A stretch of DNA of 64,000 bases from Plantactinospora mayteni (GCF_016862935.1 NZ_BONX01000026.1:62001-126000), one strand, 5' to 3'; counted from the stretch's first letter, positions 1 through 8,546 are shown. Program-made: numbers and translations. The notes: generated from the letters alone by a model not told the origin.

Positions 1-1
1 G

Positions 2-259
2 TTGCTGGCCGGCGCGGGTGCGCTGGTCCGGGCCCGGGACCCGGAGGCACTGCGCGGCGCCCTGGACCGGGCCGGGCTGCCGGTACGGTCCAGCACCGAC
101 GGCGGCCTGCTGGTCGAGGCCGACCCCGGCGCCGTCGGGCAGGCCGCCGCCGACTCCGGCGTGGCGCTGCTGGAGCTGCGGCCGGCGGAGAGCGCCGGAC
201 TGGAACAGATCTTCCTGACCCTGACCGCTAACGACTCCGTCCGAGAGGCCGTCAGATGA
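2..259 (+). CDS. ABC transporter ATP-binding protein, C-terminal fragment (5' end outside window)
   Basis: Only the last ~85 residues are in the window. They lie after the nucleotide-binding core and look like the small C-terminal domain of ABC-2 drug-export ATPases, in the manner of DUF4162, ending in a helix that begins with 'LEQIFLTLT', typical of this class. The stop overlaps the next gene's ATG by 4 bases (ATGA), so ATPase and permease are translated together. It would power export by the permease that follows. No Walker motif is visible because the 5' part is missing. Substrate unknown. Confidence 0.75.
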   Translation: MLAGAGALVRARDPEALRGALDRAGLPVRSSTDGGLLVEADPGAVGQAAADSGVALLELRPAESAGLEQIFLTLTANDSVREAVR

Positions 260-1083
260 CCACCGACACCACCGCACGCCTCGACACCAGAGCCCCACGC
301 CCCGCCGCCGACCTCGCCCCCGAAACCGACGCGTACGGCCGACCGACGCTGCTCCGGCTGACCCTGGTCGAACTGCGCAAACTCGCCGACACCCGGGCCG
401 GCTACTGGCTGTTGATCACCATCGGCCTGGTCTCGGCGATCATCGTGGCCGTACTGCTCTTCACCGCACCCGACCCCGACCAGCGGTTCGAGAACTTCTT
501 CGCGCTCTCCCAGCTCCCGGTCGGCATCCTGCTGCCGATCCTCGGCATCCTGCTGGTGACCAGCGAGTTCTCCCAGCGCACCGTGCTGACCACCTTCGCC
601 CTGGTGCCGCAGCGACACCGGGTGATCGTGGCCAAACTCGGCGCCGGGGCGGTCGCGGCGCTGCTCTCCGTACTGGCCAGCATGGCGACGGCGGCTCTCG
701 GCACCGTGATCGCCGGGCTGGCCGGCGACGGCGGGTCCTGGTCCACCGGCGTGTCGGCGTTCGTCGGCGCGGCGGTCTTCCAGGTGGTCAACGTACTGCT
801 GGGCATCGCGTTCGGCCTGCTGCTCCAGAGCACCCCGCTGGCGATCGTGCTCTCCCTGGTACTGCCGATCGTCTGGTCCACCCTCGGCGGGATGATCGAG
901 CGACTGCGCGGTGCCGCCGAGTGGCTGGACACCGGGCTCACCACGGCCGCGCTGGTGGAGCCGCCGAACCCCGGGGACCTCGACGGCGGCCAGTGGGCCC
1001 GGCTCGGCGTCTCGGTCGCGGTCTGGGTACTGGTGCCGCTGGTCGCCGGGCTGATCCGGACGGTACGCCGGGAGGTGTCCTGA
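256..1083 (+). CDS. ABC-2 type transporter permease
   Basis: A 275-residue integral membrane protein with about six hydrophobic segments (roughly residues 48-70, 86-105, 130-155, 165-190, 193-213, 250-267) after a polar N-terminus containing 'LTLVELRKLADTR', the amphipathic entry helix typical of ABC-2 permeases that begin '...E..K...TR'. The start overlaps the ATPase stop (ATGA). It is the membrane half of a two-gene exporter with the preceding ATPase. The substrate cannot be read from sequence. The following gene starts one base after its stop and is probably in the same operon. Confidence 0.85.
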   Translation: MTTDTTARLDTRAPRPAADLAPETDAYGRPTLLRLTLVELRKLADTRAGYWLLITIGLVSAIIVAVLLFTAPDPDQRFENFFALSQLPVGILLPILGILLVTSEFSQRTVLTTFALVPQRHRVIVAKLGAGAVAALLSVLASMATAALGTVIAGLAGDGGSWSTGVSAFVGAAVFQVVNVLLGIAFGLLLQSTPLAIVLSLVLPIVWSTLGGMIERLRGAAEWLDTGLTTAALVEPPNPGDLDGGQWARLGVSVAVWVLVPLVAGLIRTVRREVS

Positions 1084-1084
1084 G

Positions 1085-1924
1085 GTGACCGCCGACCCGG
1101 CCCCGCCGGACCACACCAGGGCGCCCGGCGAGCCCACCCCGGACCGCAGCAGGGCACCGGGCGAGCCGAGCCCGCACCGCACCCCGGCGCCGGCGCATGG
1201 CCAGCCGACGGTGGTGGCCGAGCCGGCCGGCCTGGTGGCGCTGGTCTGGATCCTCTTCCCGGTGCTCGGTGCCGCCCTGCTCTGGCTGGTGCAGTTCTCG
1301 GCCGGCTGGGTGGCGTCGCTGCGCTGGATCCCGATGCGCGGCCCGTTCATGTTGATCGACGCGGTGGACCAGCCCTGGGCCACCGGCGGGGCCCTGGTCC
1401 TCGGCACGCTCGGCGGGCTGCTGGTGGCCGGGATCGCCGACGCCGAGCGGTTGACCGTCACGGTCGCCGGGGACGGGGTGACCCTGGTCCGGGGCACCGC
1501 CACCCGGCGGGTCGGCCGGGACGAGATCACCGGGGCGTTCCGGGACGGCAAGCGGCTCGTCCTGCTCGGACCGGCCGCCGAGGAACTGGCCCGGGAGCCG
1601 TCGGACCTGCCCGCCGACCGGCTCCGGGCCGCCTTCGAGGCGTACGGCTACCGCTGGTACGCCGACGGCGACCCGTACCGGGCGGAGTTCCGGCGCTGGA
1701 CCGACGGCGGCCCGGAGCTGCCCCCCGGGGCGAACTCGCTGCTCAAGGCCCGGCAGCGGGCGCTGGACAAGGGTGACAAGGCGGACGTGGCCGAGCTGCG
1801 GACCGAGCTGACCCGACTCGGCGTGGTGGTCCGGGACGACGGCAAGCGGCAGTACTGGCGCCGGACCCGGCCGCCCGGACAACCGCAGGACGGATCGGTC
1901 GGTCGGCCGACGGAGCCCGGCTGA
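1085..1924 (+). CDS. YqeB-like membrane protein with PH-type domain
   Basis: 279 residues from a GTG that follows the permease stop by one base. The first ~40 residues are a Pro/Arg-rich repeat-like tail (two 'APGEP' units), followed by two membrane segments (about 44-66 and 100-118) and a soluble C-terminus containing 'GDGVTLVRG', 'RDEITGAFRDGKRLVLLG' and a closing basic helix. This arrangement resembles the actinobacterial YqeB family, whose soluble part is PH-like. It probably belongs to the ABC exporter operon by spacing, but no role in transport is evident. Family assignment is from memory of the pattern, so moderate. Confidence 0.55.
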   Translation: MTADPAPPDHTRAPGEPTPDRSRAPGEPSPHRTPAPAHGQPTVVAEPAGLVALVWILFPVLGAALLWLVQFSAGWVASLRWIPMRGPFMLIDAVDQPWATGGALVLGTLGGLLVAGIADAERLTVTVAGDGVTLVRGTATRRVGRDEITGAFRDGKRLVLLGPAAEELAREPSDLPADRLRAAFEAYGYRWYADGDPYRAEFRRWTDGGPELPPGANSLLKARQRALDKGDKADVAELRTELTRLGVVVRDDGKRQYWRRTRPPGQPQDGSVGRPTEPG

Positions 1925-2022
1925 CCCGGTGGCCGCAGGTGCCGACCCGGGGCCGGGGTGTGCCGCGACCGGCAGCCGACGGTCGTTGCCGCCCTTTCCG
2001 AGCCGGCAGTAGGGTTCCCCGG

Positions 2023-3255
2023 ATGAGCCTCCAGCGCAGCGTCGACCCGGACCGGGTCGGCTTCGACCCGGCGAGGCTGGCCCGCGTCGACGACCATTTC
2101 GCCCGGTACGTCGACGCGGGGCAGTTGGCCGGCTGGCAGATCGTGGTGACCCGGCGGGGCGAGGTCGCGCACTCCTCGACCTACGGGCTGCGGGACCGGG
2201 AGGCGGGGCTGCCGGTCGAGTCGGACACCCTCTGGCGGATCTACTCGATGACCAAGCCGGTCACCTCGGTCGCCGCGATGATGCTCTGGGAGGAGGGCCG
2301 GCTCCAGCTCACCGACGAGATCAGCCGCTGGCTGCCGGAGTTCGCCGACGTCCGGGTCTACGACCGGGGCTCGGCGCTCAAGCCCTACACCGTGCCGGCG
2401 GTCGAGCCGATCCGGGTCTGGCACCTGCTCACCCACACCGCCGGGCTGACCTACGGGTTCCTACAGACCTCGGTGGTCGACGGGCTCTACCGGGCCGCCG
2501 GATACGACCTCTATCCCCCGCCGCACTTCGACCTGGCCGCCGCGACCGAGGGCCTGGCCCGGCTGCCGCTGCTCTTCCAGCCCGGTACCGCCTGGGGCTA
2601 CTCGGTGGGCACCGACGTGCTCGGCCGGCTGGTCGAGGTAGTCTCCGGCCAGTCGCTGGAGACCTTCTTCGTCGAACGGATCTTCGGCCCGCTCGGCATG
2701 ACCGGCACCGGCTGGTGGGCCGAGGGCGCCGACGTCGACCGGCTGGCCGCCTGCTACGCCGCGCACCCGCAGACCGGCCAGGCGGTCCGGTACGACCAGG
2801 TCGGCGCGCTGGCGCTGAAGGAGCCGGCCCTGCGCTCCGGCGGCGGCGGCCTGCTCTCCACGGCGGCCGACTACCACCGGTTCACCCAGTTCCTGCTGCG
2901 CGGCGGCGAACTGGACGGGGTACGCCTGCTCGGTCCGCGTACGGTCCGGTTCATGACCCGCAACCATCTACCGGAGGGGCAGGACCTGGGGCGGCTCTCG
3001 ACCGGCGGCTTCGCCGAGACCACCTTCGACGGGATCGGCTTCGGGCTCGGCTTCGCGGTGGTACTCGACCCGGTGCCGAGCCGCACCCCGAGCAACGCGG
3101 GCGAGTTCTACTGGGGCGGCGTGGCGAGTACGGCGTTCTGGGTCGACCCGGTCGACGAGGTCACCGCACTGCTCTTCACCCAGCTCATCCCCTCCAGCAC
3201 CCATCCGCTCCGGGCGGAACTGCGCCAGCTCGTCTACGCCGCCCTGGTCGGCTGA
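2023..3255 (+). CDS. Class C beta-lactamase-fold serine hydrolase
   Basis: A 410-residue penicillin-binding-protein/AmpC-fold hydrolase. The nucleophile motif S-x-x-K is 'SMTK' (Ser75, Lys78); the second motif is 'GYSVG' (Tyr-Ser in place of Tyr-x-Asn), and the third basic motif is replaced by 'WGGVAST'. This is the pattern of esterase-type members (EstB-like) rather than true beta-lactamases. There is no signal peptide, so it is probably cytoplasmic. The ATG at 2023 was chosen because homologous fold begins there; an in-frame upstream ATG at 1939 would add 28 low-complexity residues. Substrate unknown. Confidence 0.85.
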   Translation: MSLQRSVDPDRVGFDPARLARVDDHFARYVDAGQLAGWQIVVTRRGEVAHSSTYGLRDREAGLPVESDTLWRIYSMTKPVTSVAAMMLWEEGRLQLTDEISRWLPEFADVRVYDRGSALKPYTVPAVEPIRVWHLLTHTAGLTYGFLQTSVVDGLYRAAGYDLYPPPHFDLAAATEGLARLPLLFQPGTAWGYSVGTDVLGRLVEVVSGQSLETFFVERIFGPLGMTGTGWWAEGADVDRLAACYAAHPQTGQAVRYDQVGALALKEPALRSGGGGLLSTAADYHRFTQFLLRGGELDGVRLLGPRTVRFMTRNHLPEGQDLGRLSTGGFAETTFDGIGFGLGFAVVLDPVPSRTPSNAGEFYWGGVASTAFWVDPVDEVTALLFTQLIPSSTHPLRAELRQLVYAALVG

Positions 3256-3421
3256 CCCCGCGCCCCGGGCCGGTTCCCCCGTGGCTCGCGCCGCCGTCCC
3301 GGAGAGCCGACCGACCGGCCCCAGCAGGAGGGCCACGAGGCCGTTCAGGGCGCCGTCGCCGGGCCGGCGCGGTTGGCGCGGCAGGAGTAGCGTGGTTGAT
3401 CGCATCCGGGGGAGGTTCGCC

Positions 3422-4054
3422 ATGGCGATGAGGGCGAAGCGGGTGAGCCTGCTCGACATCGGGCTCGACTCGTCGTTCGACGCGGCGATGACGTTCGTCC
3501 AGTCCACGTTGCAGAACATCAACGCCGAGCACCAGCAGCCGATCGTCGACATCGACTTCGTCCGCTCCCGGGATCCGGACACGGTGCTGACCGCCTTCAC
3601 CGCCTCCTGCGACGTACTGCACGTGATGGCACACGGCGACCGCAGCAACACCCCCACCTTCGCCAGCAGCGACGGCCGGACGAAGATCTCGCTGGAGGCA
3701 CTGGGCGAGGAGGCGGCCAGCCGGGGCCGGGGCATCTCGGCGCACGCGATCCTCGCGGACGGCTGCCGGACCGGCACCGGTGCCTGGCAGAAGGCGGTCC
3801 GGGACTGCCTCCAGGACGAGGTCACCTACATCGGCACCTCGGCACAGATCGGCTGGCACGAGAGCGGCGTCTTCTGCTCCGCCTTCTACGGTGCGCTGTT
3901 CCGCAACCGGGGCCGGGGCATGACCCCGGCCGAGCAGGCCCAGGACGCGGCCGAGCGGGCGATCGAGGCGTATACGCTGCTCACCGACCGGCACTGCCCG
4001 TTCCGGGTACTCACGCTCAGCCCGAGCCGCTGGGCCCGGATGGCGCTGGCCTGA
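3422..4054 (+). CDS. Stand-alone CHAT-like (caspase-fold) protein
   Basis: 210 residues starting at the ATG after GGGGGAGG. The protein has the signature of a CHAT/caspase-like peptidase core: beta-strand plus His in 'VLHVMAHGD' (His71), then strand plus Cys in 'ILADGCRTG' (Cys115), separated by 44 residues as expected, followed by 'YIGTSAQIGW' and a helix 'AFYGALF' like the post-Cys elements of CHAT proteins. No other domain is attached; most CHAT domains are fused to TPRs. It could be a processed effector or cleave a partner supplied elsewhere. The dyad is visible; protease activity is inferred. Downstream convergent gene is the TGT-like protein. Confidence 0.6.
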   Translation: MAMRAKRVSLLDIGLDSSFDAAMTFVQSTLQNINAEHQQPIVDIDFVRSRDPDTVLTAFTASCDVLHVMAHGDRSNTPTFASSDGRTKISLEALGEEAASRGRGISAHAILADGCRTGTGAWQKAVRDCLQDEVTYIGTSAQIGWHESGVFCSAFYGALFRNRGRGMTPAEQAQDAAERAIEAYTLLTDRHCPFRVLTLSPSRWARMALA

Positions 4055-4141
4055 CCCGCGCACTCCACCCCGCCGCCGCCCGTCCCGGGCGACCGCGCCG
4101 ATCCCGGCCGGGCACGCCGCCGCTGGTCAGGCTGCTGCTGG

Positions 4142-5314
4142 TCAGGCCGCTGATCGGGGGGTCGTCGCCCGGGAGAAACGGGTCGACCCGCCGGCCCGGC
4201 GCGCGGCCGGGGCGGGCGGCCGGGAGGTGCTCGGCGGGGCGACCGCCTGCTGCCAGTGGTCCAGCATCGGCAGCAGATCCCAGCCCACCTCGCGGCGCCG
4301 GGACGCGGCGGCGGCGCAGCGGGCCCGCCAGCTCCACTCGTCGAGCGGGGTGGATGGCCCGGTCAGCTCCGCGCGCAGGTCGAGCAGGACGTCGACGGAG
4401 TGCCGGAACGCGGTACGGCTCCGCTCGCCGTCCGGCCGGTCCAGCAGCCAGCCCAGCCCCCGGCCCGCACAGGTCGCACACTCGCAGTGCCACATCCCGT
4501 TGTCCGGATGGCGCTGCATGGTCGCCTCGATCTCCGACAGCGGCGCGTACGACAGGCACTGCCGGACCACCGCCGACGGTCGGGGTACCCCGATCAACGG
4601 GCGGGATCCGACGGGTCGGCGCGGATCGAGACGGCGCAGCGCGGGTTCGGTGCCGATCGCCACCGCGGTCGCCCCGGAGCAGAGCACCCCGAGCACCGGC
4701 AGATCGGCCCGGAGCACCAGCACCGGTACGCCGCAGCCGAGCAGTTGGCGCAGCCCGCGCACCGTACTGGCCGGGCTGAACGGGTTCGCCGACTCCTCCA
4801 CCACGACCGCCACCGGTACGCCGACCGCCGCCACGTACCGGACCAGGGTCTGCCGGGCGATCCGGTCGGTGAGCCAGCCGGGGTGCATCGGCAGCAGCGC
4901 GATGGCGTCACCGAGCCGGGCGGCCCGTTCGAGGATCCCGGCCAGGCCGGCGGTGTCGTCCCGGTCCAGGTAACCAGAGTCGGTCAGCACCGGCAGCCCG
5001 AGGTCCCGCTGGCAGTCGATCCAGCGCGGGTCGAACGGAGCCTCGGCGGGCAGCCGACCGTCGCCGACGTACCGGGCCGCGTCGAGCAGTACGGGTCGGT
5101 GGTAGTGGTCGACCTCCCGCAGGTGCCGGGCCCGGCCCAGGCAACCGCGCAGGTTGCCCCGGTCGGCGGTGACGACCAGGCCGCCGCCGCTCCGGTCGGC
5201 CGCCTCGGCCGCCTGGGTGACCTGGCTGGTCCGGCAGTGCAGCAGCAGGCTGCGGTCGAGATCTCCGATCCGCCGCCCTGTTCCGCCCGATCGCCCGTCA
5301 AGGTCCCACGCCAC
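4142..5314 (-). CDS. TGT-like TIM-barrel protein with Cys3-His zinc motif
   Basis: 390 residues from a GTG preceded by GGGTGAGGG. Two features recall tRNA-guanine transglycosylases: 'LPVLTDSGYL' (residues ~107-116) resembles the 'PILTDSGG(F/Y)Q' active-site strand, and C-E-C-A-T-C (Cys277, 279, 282) followed by His305 resembles the TGT zinc site (C-x-C-x2-C-x25-H; here x22). Between them are TIM-barrel-like strands ('VAVVVEES', 'VPVLVLR', 'ATAVAIGT'). Overall it is diverged and not housekeeping Tgt. It may act on a nucleic acid, as DpdA-type paralogues do, or have lost the activity. The last ~35 residues are low complexity. Function unproven. Confidence 0.45.
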   Translation of the reverse strand: MAWDLDGRSGGTGRRIGDLDRSLLLHCRTSQVTQAAEAADRSGGGLVVTADRGNLRGCLGRARHLREVDHYHRPVLLDAARYVGDGRLPAEAPFDPRWIDCQRDLGLPVLTDSGYLDRDDTAGLAGILERAARLGDAIALLPMHPGWLTDRIARQTLVRYVAAVGVPVAVVVEESANPFSPASTVRGLRQLLGCGVPVLVLRADLPVLGVLCSGATAVAIGTEPALRRLDPRRPVGSRPLIGVPRPSAVVRQCLSYAPLSEIEATMQRHPDNGMWHCECATCAGRGLGWLLDRPDGERSRTAFRHSVDVLLDLRAELTGPSTPLDEWSWRARCAAAASRRREVGWDLLPMLDHWQQAVAPPSTSRPPAPAARRAGGSTRFSRATTPRSAA

Positions 5315-5610
5315 GAACCCTCACCCCGCTGATCGTCGTCAAGACATTGATCACCATGAGTGCTTAGATGGTAACTCGACGCAACGAGACGAGGTAGCGG
5401 AGTGCAATTCCTTTGGCAGATCGCGGAAAGTGCCTTGGCCACCGCGACCGGTTCCGGTAACGGAACCTCACACCGCCCGGGTGGACGCGCAACTCCGCGC
5501 CGACCGGTGACTCGCACCGTCGGCGAGGCCCGCCTCTCGGATCTCTGAACGATATCGGCGATATCGAGCCGCGAGACAGCGCTGCGCGACCAGCCCGGAC
5601 GGCGGTCGGC

Positions 5611-5847
5611 TCAGAGCACCATCTCTCGCCAGCCCGGGCGCCCACCTAGCCAGGCGTCCGCAAGGATGCGCGCGGACGCCTCACCGGGGCACTGCTGCAC
5701 CTTCGAGCGCCCTTGGGCGCCCCCAACCTGGGCCTCGACTTCCCATCGCTGCCCATCCGTACGAATGTAGACGTCGCGCCGTGAGCGCGGACCCCGATCG
5801 CCGTTCCACCAGTGCCGCTCGACTCTCACCCGGTCACGGTATAGCAC
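5611..5847 (-). CDS. Small conserved-looking hypothetical protein (78 aa)
   Basis: A short protein with good actinobacterial composition: basic start 'MLYRDRVRVERHWW', a beta-rich centre ('DVYIRTDGQRWEVEAQ') and a helical C-terminus ('ASARILADAW'). Charged/hydrophobic alternation argues for a real gene rather than a shadow frame; no competing frame of quality overlaps it. It has no recognisable domain, signal or membrane segment. It reads away from a gene-poor stretch. Confidence 0.5.
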   Translation of the reverse strand: MLYRDRVRVERHWWNGDRGPRSRRDVYIRTDGQRWEVEAQVGGAQGRSKVQQCPGEASARILADAWLGGRPGWREMVL

Positions 5848-6363
5848 GGATGGACCTGGTGGATATCCTCAATAAGCAAACCTTGACCACCTGGTTATCG
5901 TCGGGGCCGCGTCGACGCCCCGGAAGCCGAACCGACCCGACGGCGAAACTGTCGAACCGGGTGCCCGAGTGTCGCGCAGAACGGGGCCGCGCGATCGGCG
6001 AAGACGCGGCACCCGAGGCATCCCCCCGGATGGCGGAAGCCGAGCGTGGACCTCGGCCGACGGCCCCACGCCGGACGGGGCCGCGACCGCCGTTCCCGGC
6101 AGACGACCACGGGTGGCGGAGGGGTCGGCACCGGGGCGGGCTGGGCCGGCCGTCAACTATGGGGGAAGGTGACGGCCGGGTTGCGGGCACCCGCCCCGGG
6201 GCCTGTTCGGGGTCGGCCACCGACGACGTCCCGCCGTCGACCGACCCGCCACCAGTCCACCGCCACGTCGGCGGAGGGCGGCCCGCCGTCGTCGGGTCAC
6301 GCGGCGGACCGACCAGCGAAGCATGTCGTCCTCCCGTACCCCGATGTCGGACAATCCGTCCGC
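5848..6363. other. Gene-free stretch, 516 bp
   Basis: Long open frames on both strands here are Pro/Arg/Gly-rich and look like GC-driven shadows. The left edge (about 5848-5890) is AT-richer and could hold a promoter for the small minus-strand gene. No RNA gene, repeat or protein remnant was recognised in the rest. Confidence 0.4.
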
Positions 6364-6741
6364 TTACCCCGAAACCGCCGACGAACCCGGGTCGACATCG
6401 CCGACGGGCGTTTCCCGATCGCCGACGGGCGTTTCCCGGAGTCGGGCCCGTACCCGGGCGGCCCGGTTCGCCAGCACCTGCCGGGCGTCGAGGTCCAGGC
6501 TCTCGATCGCGACCAGGGCGGTGAGCGCGACGTCGGCCAGTTCGCCGGCCACGTCGTCGAGGCTGTGCGTCACACCCTTGCGGGGATTCTGGCCGGTCAA
6601 CCCGATCCACGCCCCGGCAGCCTCGCCCGCCTCCTCGGTGACCTTGAGGATCCGGCAGGTCAGTTCGGCCCGGCCGGTACCGTTGGCCCGGTCCAGCCAG
6701 GCGCGTGCGGCGCGGACCGCCGCCCAGGTGGGATCACTCAC
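6364..6741 (-). CDS. MazG-like nucleotide pyrophosphohydrolase family protein
   Basis: 125 residues from a GTG. The all-alpha MazG metal-binding pattern is present: E-E-x-x-E (Glu36, Glu37, Glu40 in 'VTEEAGEAAG') and E-x-x-D (Glu67, Asp70 in 'GELADVAL'). This single-domain form is the MazG-like type common in actinomycetes, which hydrolyse NTPs or related nucleotides to monophosphate. The last residues are a tandem duplication, R-E-T-P-V-G-D twice, encoded by a perfect 21-bp repeat at 6398-6439. The upstream extension of the open frame is Arg/Gly-rich and was left out. The next minus-strand gene upstream ends 127 bp away. Confidence 0.75.
   Translation of the reverse strand: MSDPTWAAVRAARAWLDRANGTGRAELTCRILKVTEEAGEAAGAWIGLTGQNPRKGVTHSLDDVAGELADVALTALVAIESLDLDARQVLANRAARVRARLRETPVGDRETPVGDVDPGSSAVSG
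6398..6439. repeat. 21-bp perfect tandem duplication at the 3' end of the MazG-like gene
   Basis: Two adjacent 21-bp units (6398-6418 and 6419-6439), beginning TCGCCGACGGGCGTTTCCCG and differing only in the last base, encode a repeated R-E-T-P-V-G-D in the C-terminal tail. In-frame, outside the catalytic helices. Confidence 0.85.
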
Positions 6742-6868
6742 CAGGCCACGGTAGCGGCGCGGACCGGCCGGAACCGCGCCCCGTCGGCCGGTCCGCCGGC
6801 CCGACCGCCCAGGACAGGGCCCGTCACCCGTCCCGGCCCGCCGGCTCGACCACCCGGGACGGGGCCCG

Positions 6869-7390
6869 TCACCCGTCGGCCGCCCGGAGGATCTCGGTAC
6901 GCCCCACCGGCGCCGGCCAGACCTGCAACAGGTAGTCCTCCACCCGCTCGGCCACCGGCCGGCCGAGGCAGGGATGCCGCCCCCGGGCGTGTACCCGGAT
7001 CCGATAGCTGCCCGCACCCCGGAAGCTGACCCGGGGAAAGTCGGTACCGCCGCCGCGCGCCGACCGGACGTGCGACTGGCCGACCGCCGTCCGGTACGAG
7101 ATCTCGACCGCGTCGTCCCAGCCGGCCGTCTCCGCCGCCGGTCGTTCGGCGTGCAGCTCGACGGTCAGGTTGACCCAGCCGCCCCCGCAGCCGGTACGCA
7201 CCAGCATGGCTCCCTCGGTCGCCCCCACCAGGCCGTTGTCCCGGGCGTTCGCCTGCCAGTGCCAGCGTGGCGGCGGATCGGGATCGGTCAGGCAGAAGAA
7301 GAACCGGGCGACGCGTACGACCCCGGCGCAGACCCAGGTCGCGTCGGTCACCCGGTATTCGAGCAGCGACCCCGCCCCGAGGGGTATCAA
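6869..7390 (-). CDS. Hypothetical protein, 173 aa, beta-rich
   Basis: Reads from a TTG preceded by GGGTGAG; the codons before it are in poorer composition. Sequence alternates beta-strand stretches ('SLLEYRVTDATWVCAGVVRVARFFFCL', split by turns; 'WVNLTVELHAERP'; 'SYRIRVHARGR') and ends 'EDYLLQVWPAPVGRTEIL'. The terminal 'RVEDYLLQVWPA' pattern is found in many actinobacterial immunity or effector-associated small proteins, but no family is assigned. No signal peptide or membrane segment. Possibly cotranscribed with the MazG-like gene downstream. Confidence 0.6.
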   Translation of the reverse strand: MIPLGAGSLLEYRVTDATWVCAGVVRVARFFFCLTDPDPPPRWHWQANARDNGLVGATEGAMLVRTGCGGGWVNLTVELHAERPAAETAGWDDAVEISYRTAVGQSHVRSARGGGTDFPRVSFRGAGSYRIRVHARGRHPCLGRPVAERVEDYLLQVWPAPVGRTEILRAADG

Positions 7391-7862
7391 CGTCGCTCAC
7401 CCGTTCCACGTCGGGCGGTGATGGGCAACACCGCGCTTCTCCCCGCATCAGCGCATCAGACAGTTGTATTCGTAAATGTCCTCCCTTGCACTCTGACACA
7501 GCACCTCGATGCCGTCCACTCGCATCCCGCGGTGACCTGGGAAGCGCACGTGCATTTGCGGTTTGCAGACGCCACGTGCAATCACGCTCTGTTTTGGTTA
7601 CTGTGCGCAGTGACGCGATGCGTAGAACGACCCCCCATGCCGCGCAACATCGGTCGTATCGCCCTGTTCCATCGCGGACGGGTCAACAGTAAGTTAGCTG
7701 CACAGACAAATACCTGTCTCGCGAGATGCAACTTGCACCACGGCATGCGACTCTCCCCGGAGGAGCAACTCGCGCGTCAGACCGGCCGCCGCCCAAACTC
7801 ACCGTCCAGCGGGGACGGCACTACGGGCAGTGACGTTCACATCAAGAATGGAGGCGCTGTCA
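7391..7862. other. AT-richer intergenic region upstream of the Roadblock unit
   Basis: This 470-bp stretch is clearly less GC-rich than its neighbours (for example around 7450-7720) and has no convincing gene. It contains CACGTGCA twice (near 7547 and 7579), and a good ribosome site (GGAGGCG) at its right end. It probably holds the promoters of the Roadblock unit (+) and of the minus-strand hypothetical gene. Confidence 0.4.
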
Positions 7863-7997
7863 GTGGCGAACCACCAGCTGATCCGGCCGCTGAGCTCGCG
7901 CGCGAGCAAGGAACCCGTCCGTCATACCGCTCCGGCCCGCCCGCAGGTTGGCCTCGCATCCGCCGCGCGCCACGCGCGCCAGGTCGAGGAGCGGTGA
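7863..7997 (+). CDS. Small ORF (44 aa) translationally coupled to the Roadblock gene
   Basis: GTG start nine bases after a strong GGAGGCG ribosome site (around 7854). It encodes a basic 44-residue peptide beginning 'MANHQLIRPLSSRASKEP' and ends with TGA at 7995-7997, whose last base is the first base of the Roadblock ATG (TGATG). The stop-start overlap and the excellent ribosome site favour real translation, either as a small protein or as a leader that couples initiation of the next gene. No domain recognisable. Confidence 0.45.
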   Translation: MANHQLIRPLSSRASKEPVRHTAPARPQVGLASAARHARQVEER

Positions 7998-8533
7998 TGA
8001 CCGTGACGCAGTTCCAGGACGCCAGAGGGGACCTGTTCGACAGCCCGCTGCCCCGGCGTTCTCCGGGAGCCAGACTGGACAGCGGCGGCGAGGACACCCC
8101 GCCCGACGGCGCCTCCGACCAGCCGGGCCCGGGTGCCGCCGGCCGGCACCGGTCCGACCAGTCGGCCGTACACGCCGAGTTGGGTGTGCTCCGGGACCGG
8201 GTGCCCGGGGTACGCGGCGCCGTGCTCGCCGGCATCGACGGGCAACTGCTCGGCCACGACCTCACCGCCGGCCCCGAGCCGCTCGACCTCGCCGCGCTCG
8301 CCGCGACGACGTTCGGGCTCGGTCGGCAGTGCGGCCTGACACTCCAACAGGGTCCGCTGCGCGAACTGACGGTCCACAGCCACCAGGGCTACTTCACGGT
8401 GTACGGGGTGAGCGACCAGATACTGCTCGCCGTGCTCGGCGACGACCGGTTGAACGTGTCGTGGCTGCACCTGGAGGCGGGACCGGTCGCCGAACGGATC
8501 GCTGACCTGCTGCACGTCGGCGGCACCACGTAG
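7997..8533 (+). CDS. Roadblock/LC7 domain protein
   Basis: 178 residues from the ATG after GAGGAG. The first ~55 residues are disordered; the rest is a Roadblock/LC7 fold: 'LGVLRDRVPGVRGAVLAGIDGQLL', 'LAALAATTFGLGRQCG', 'LRELTVHSHQGYFTVYGVSDQILLAVLGDD' and a C-terminal helix. MglB-like proteins of this family dimerise and regulate small Ras-like GTPases, and in actinomycetes are usually in conservons (kinase, Roadblock, DUF742, GTPase). Here it stands alone with only the small upstream ORF, so its GTPase partner must be elsewhere. Confidence 0.85.
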   Translation: MTVTQFQDARGDLFDSPLPRRSPGARLDSGGEDTPPDGASDQPGPGAAGRHRSDQSAVHAELGVLRDRVPGVRGAVLAGIDGQLLGHDLTAGPEPLDLAALAATTFGLGRQCGLTLQQGPLRELTVHSHQGYFTVYGVSDQILLAVLGDDRLNVSWLHLEAGPVAERIADLLHVGGTT

Positions 8534-8546
8534 CAGCATGGGCTGG

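Noticed and set aside
5781-6524. Long plus-strand open frame (247 aa) in the gap before the MazG-like gene, and the overlapping 6046-7029 frame
   Set aside because: Pro/Arg/Gly-rich without secondary-structure pattern, no ribosome site, and complementary frames of equal length; typical GC-driven shadow.
6974-8533. Full-length 519-aa reading of the Roadblock frame
   Set aside because: The first 340 codons run antisense through two other genes and through an AT-rich gap; the good ribosome site and fold begin at 7997.
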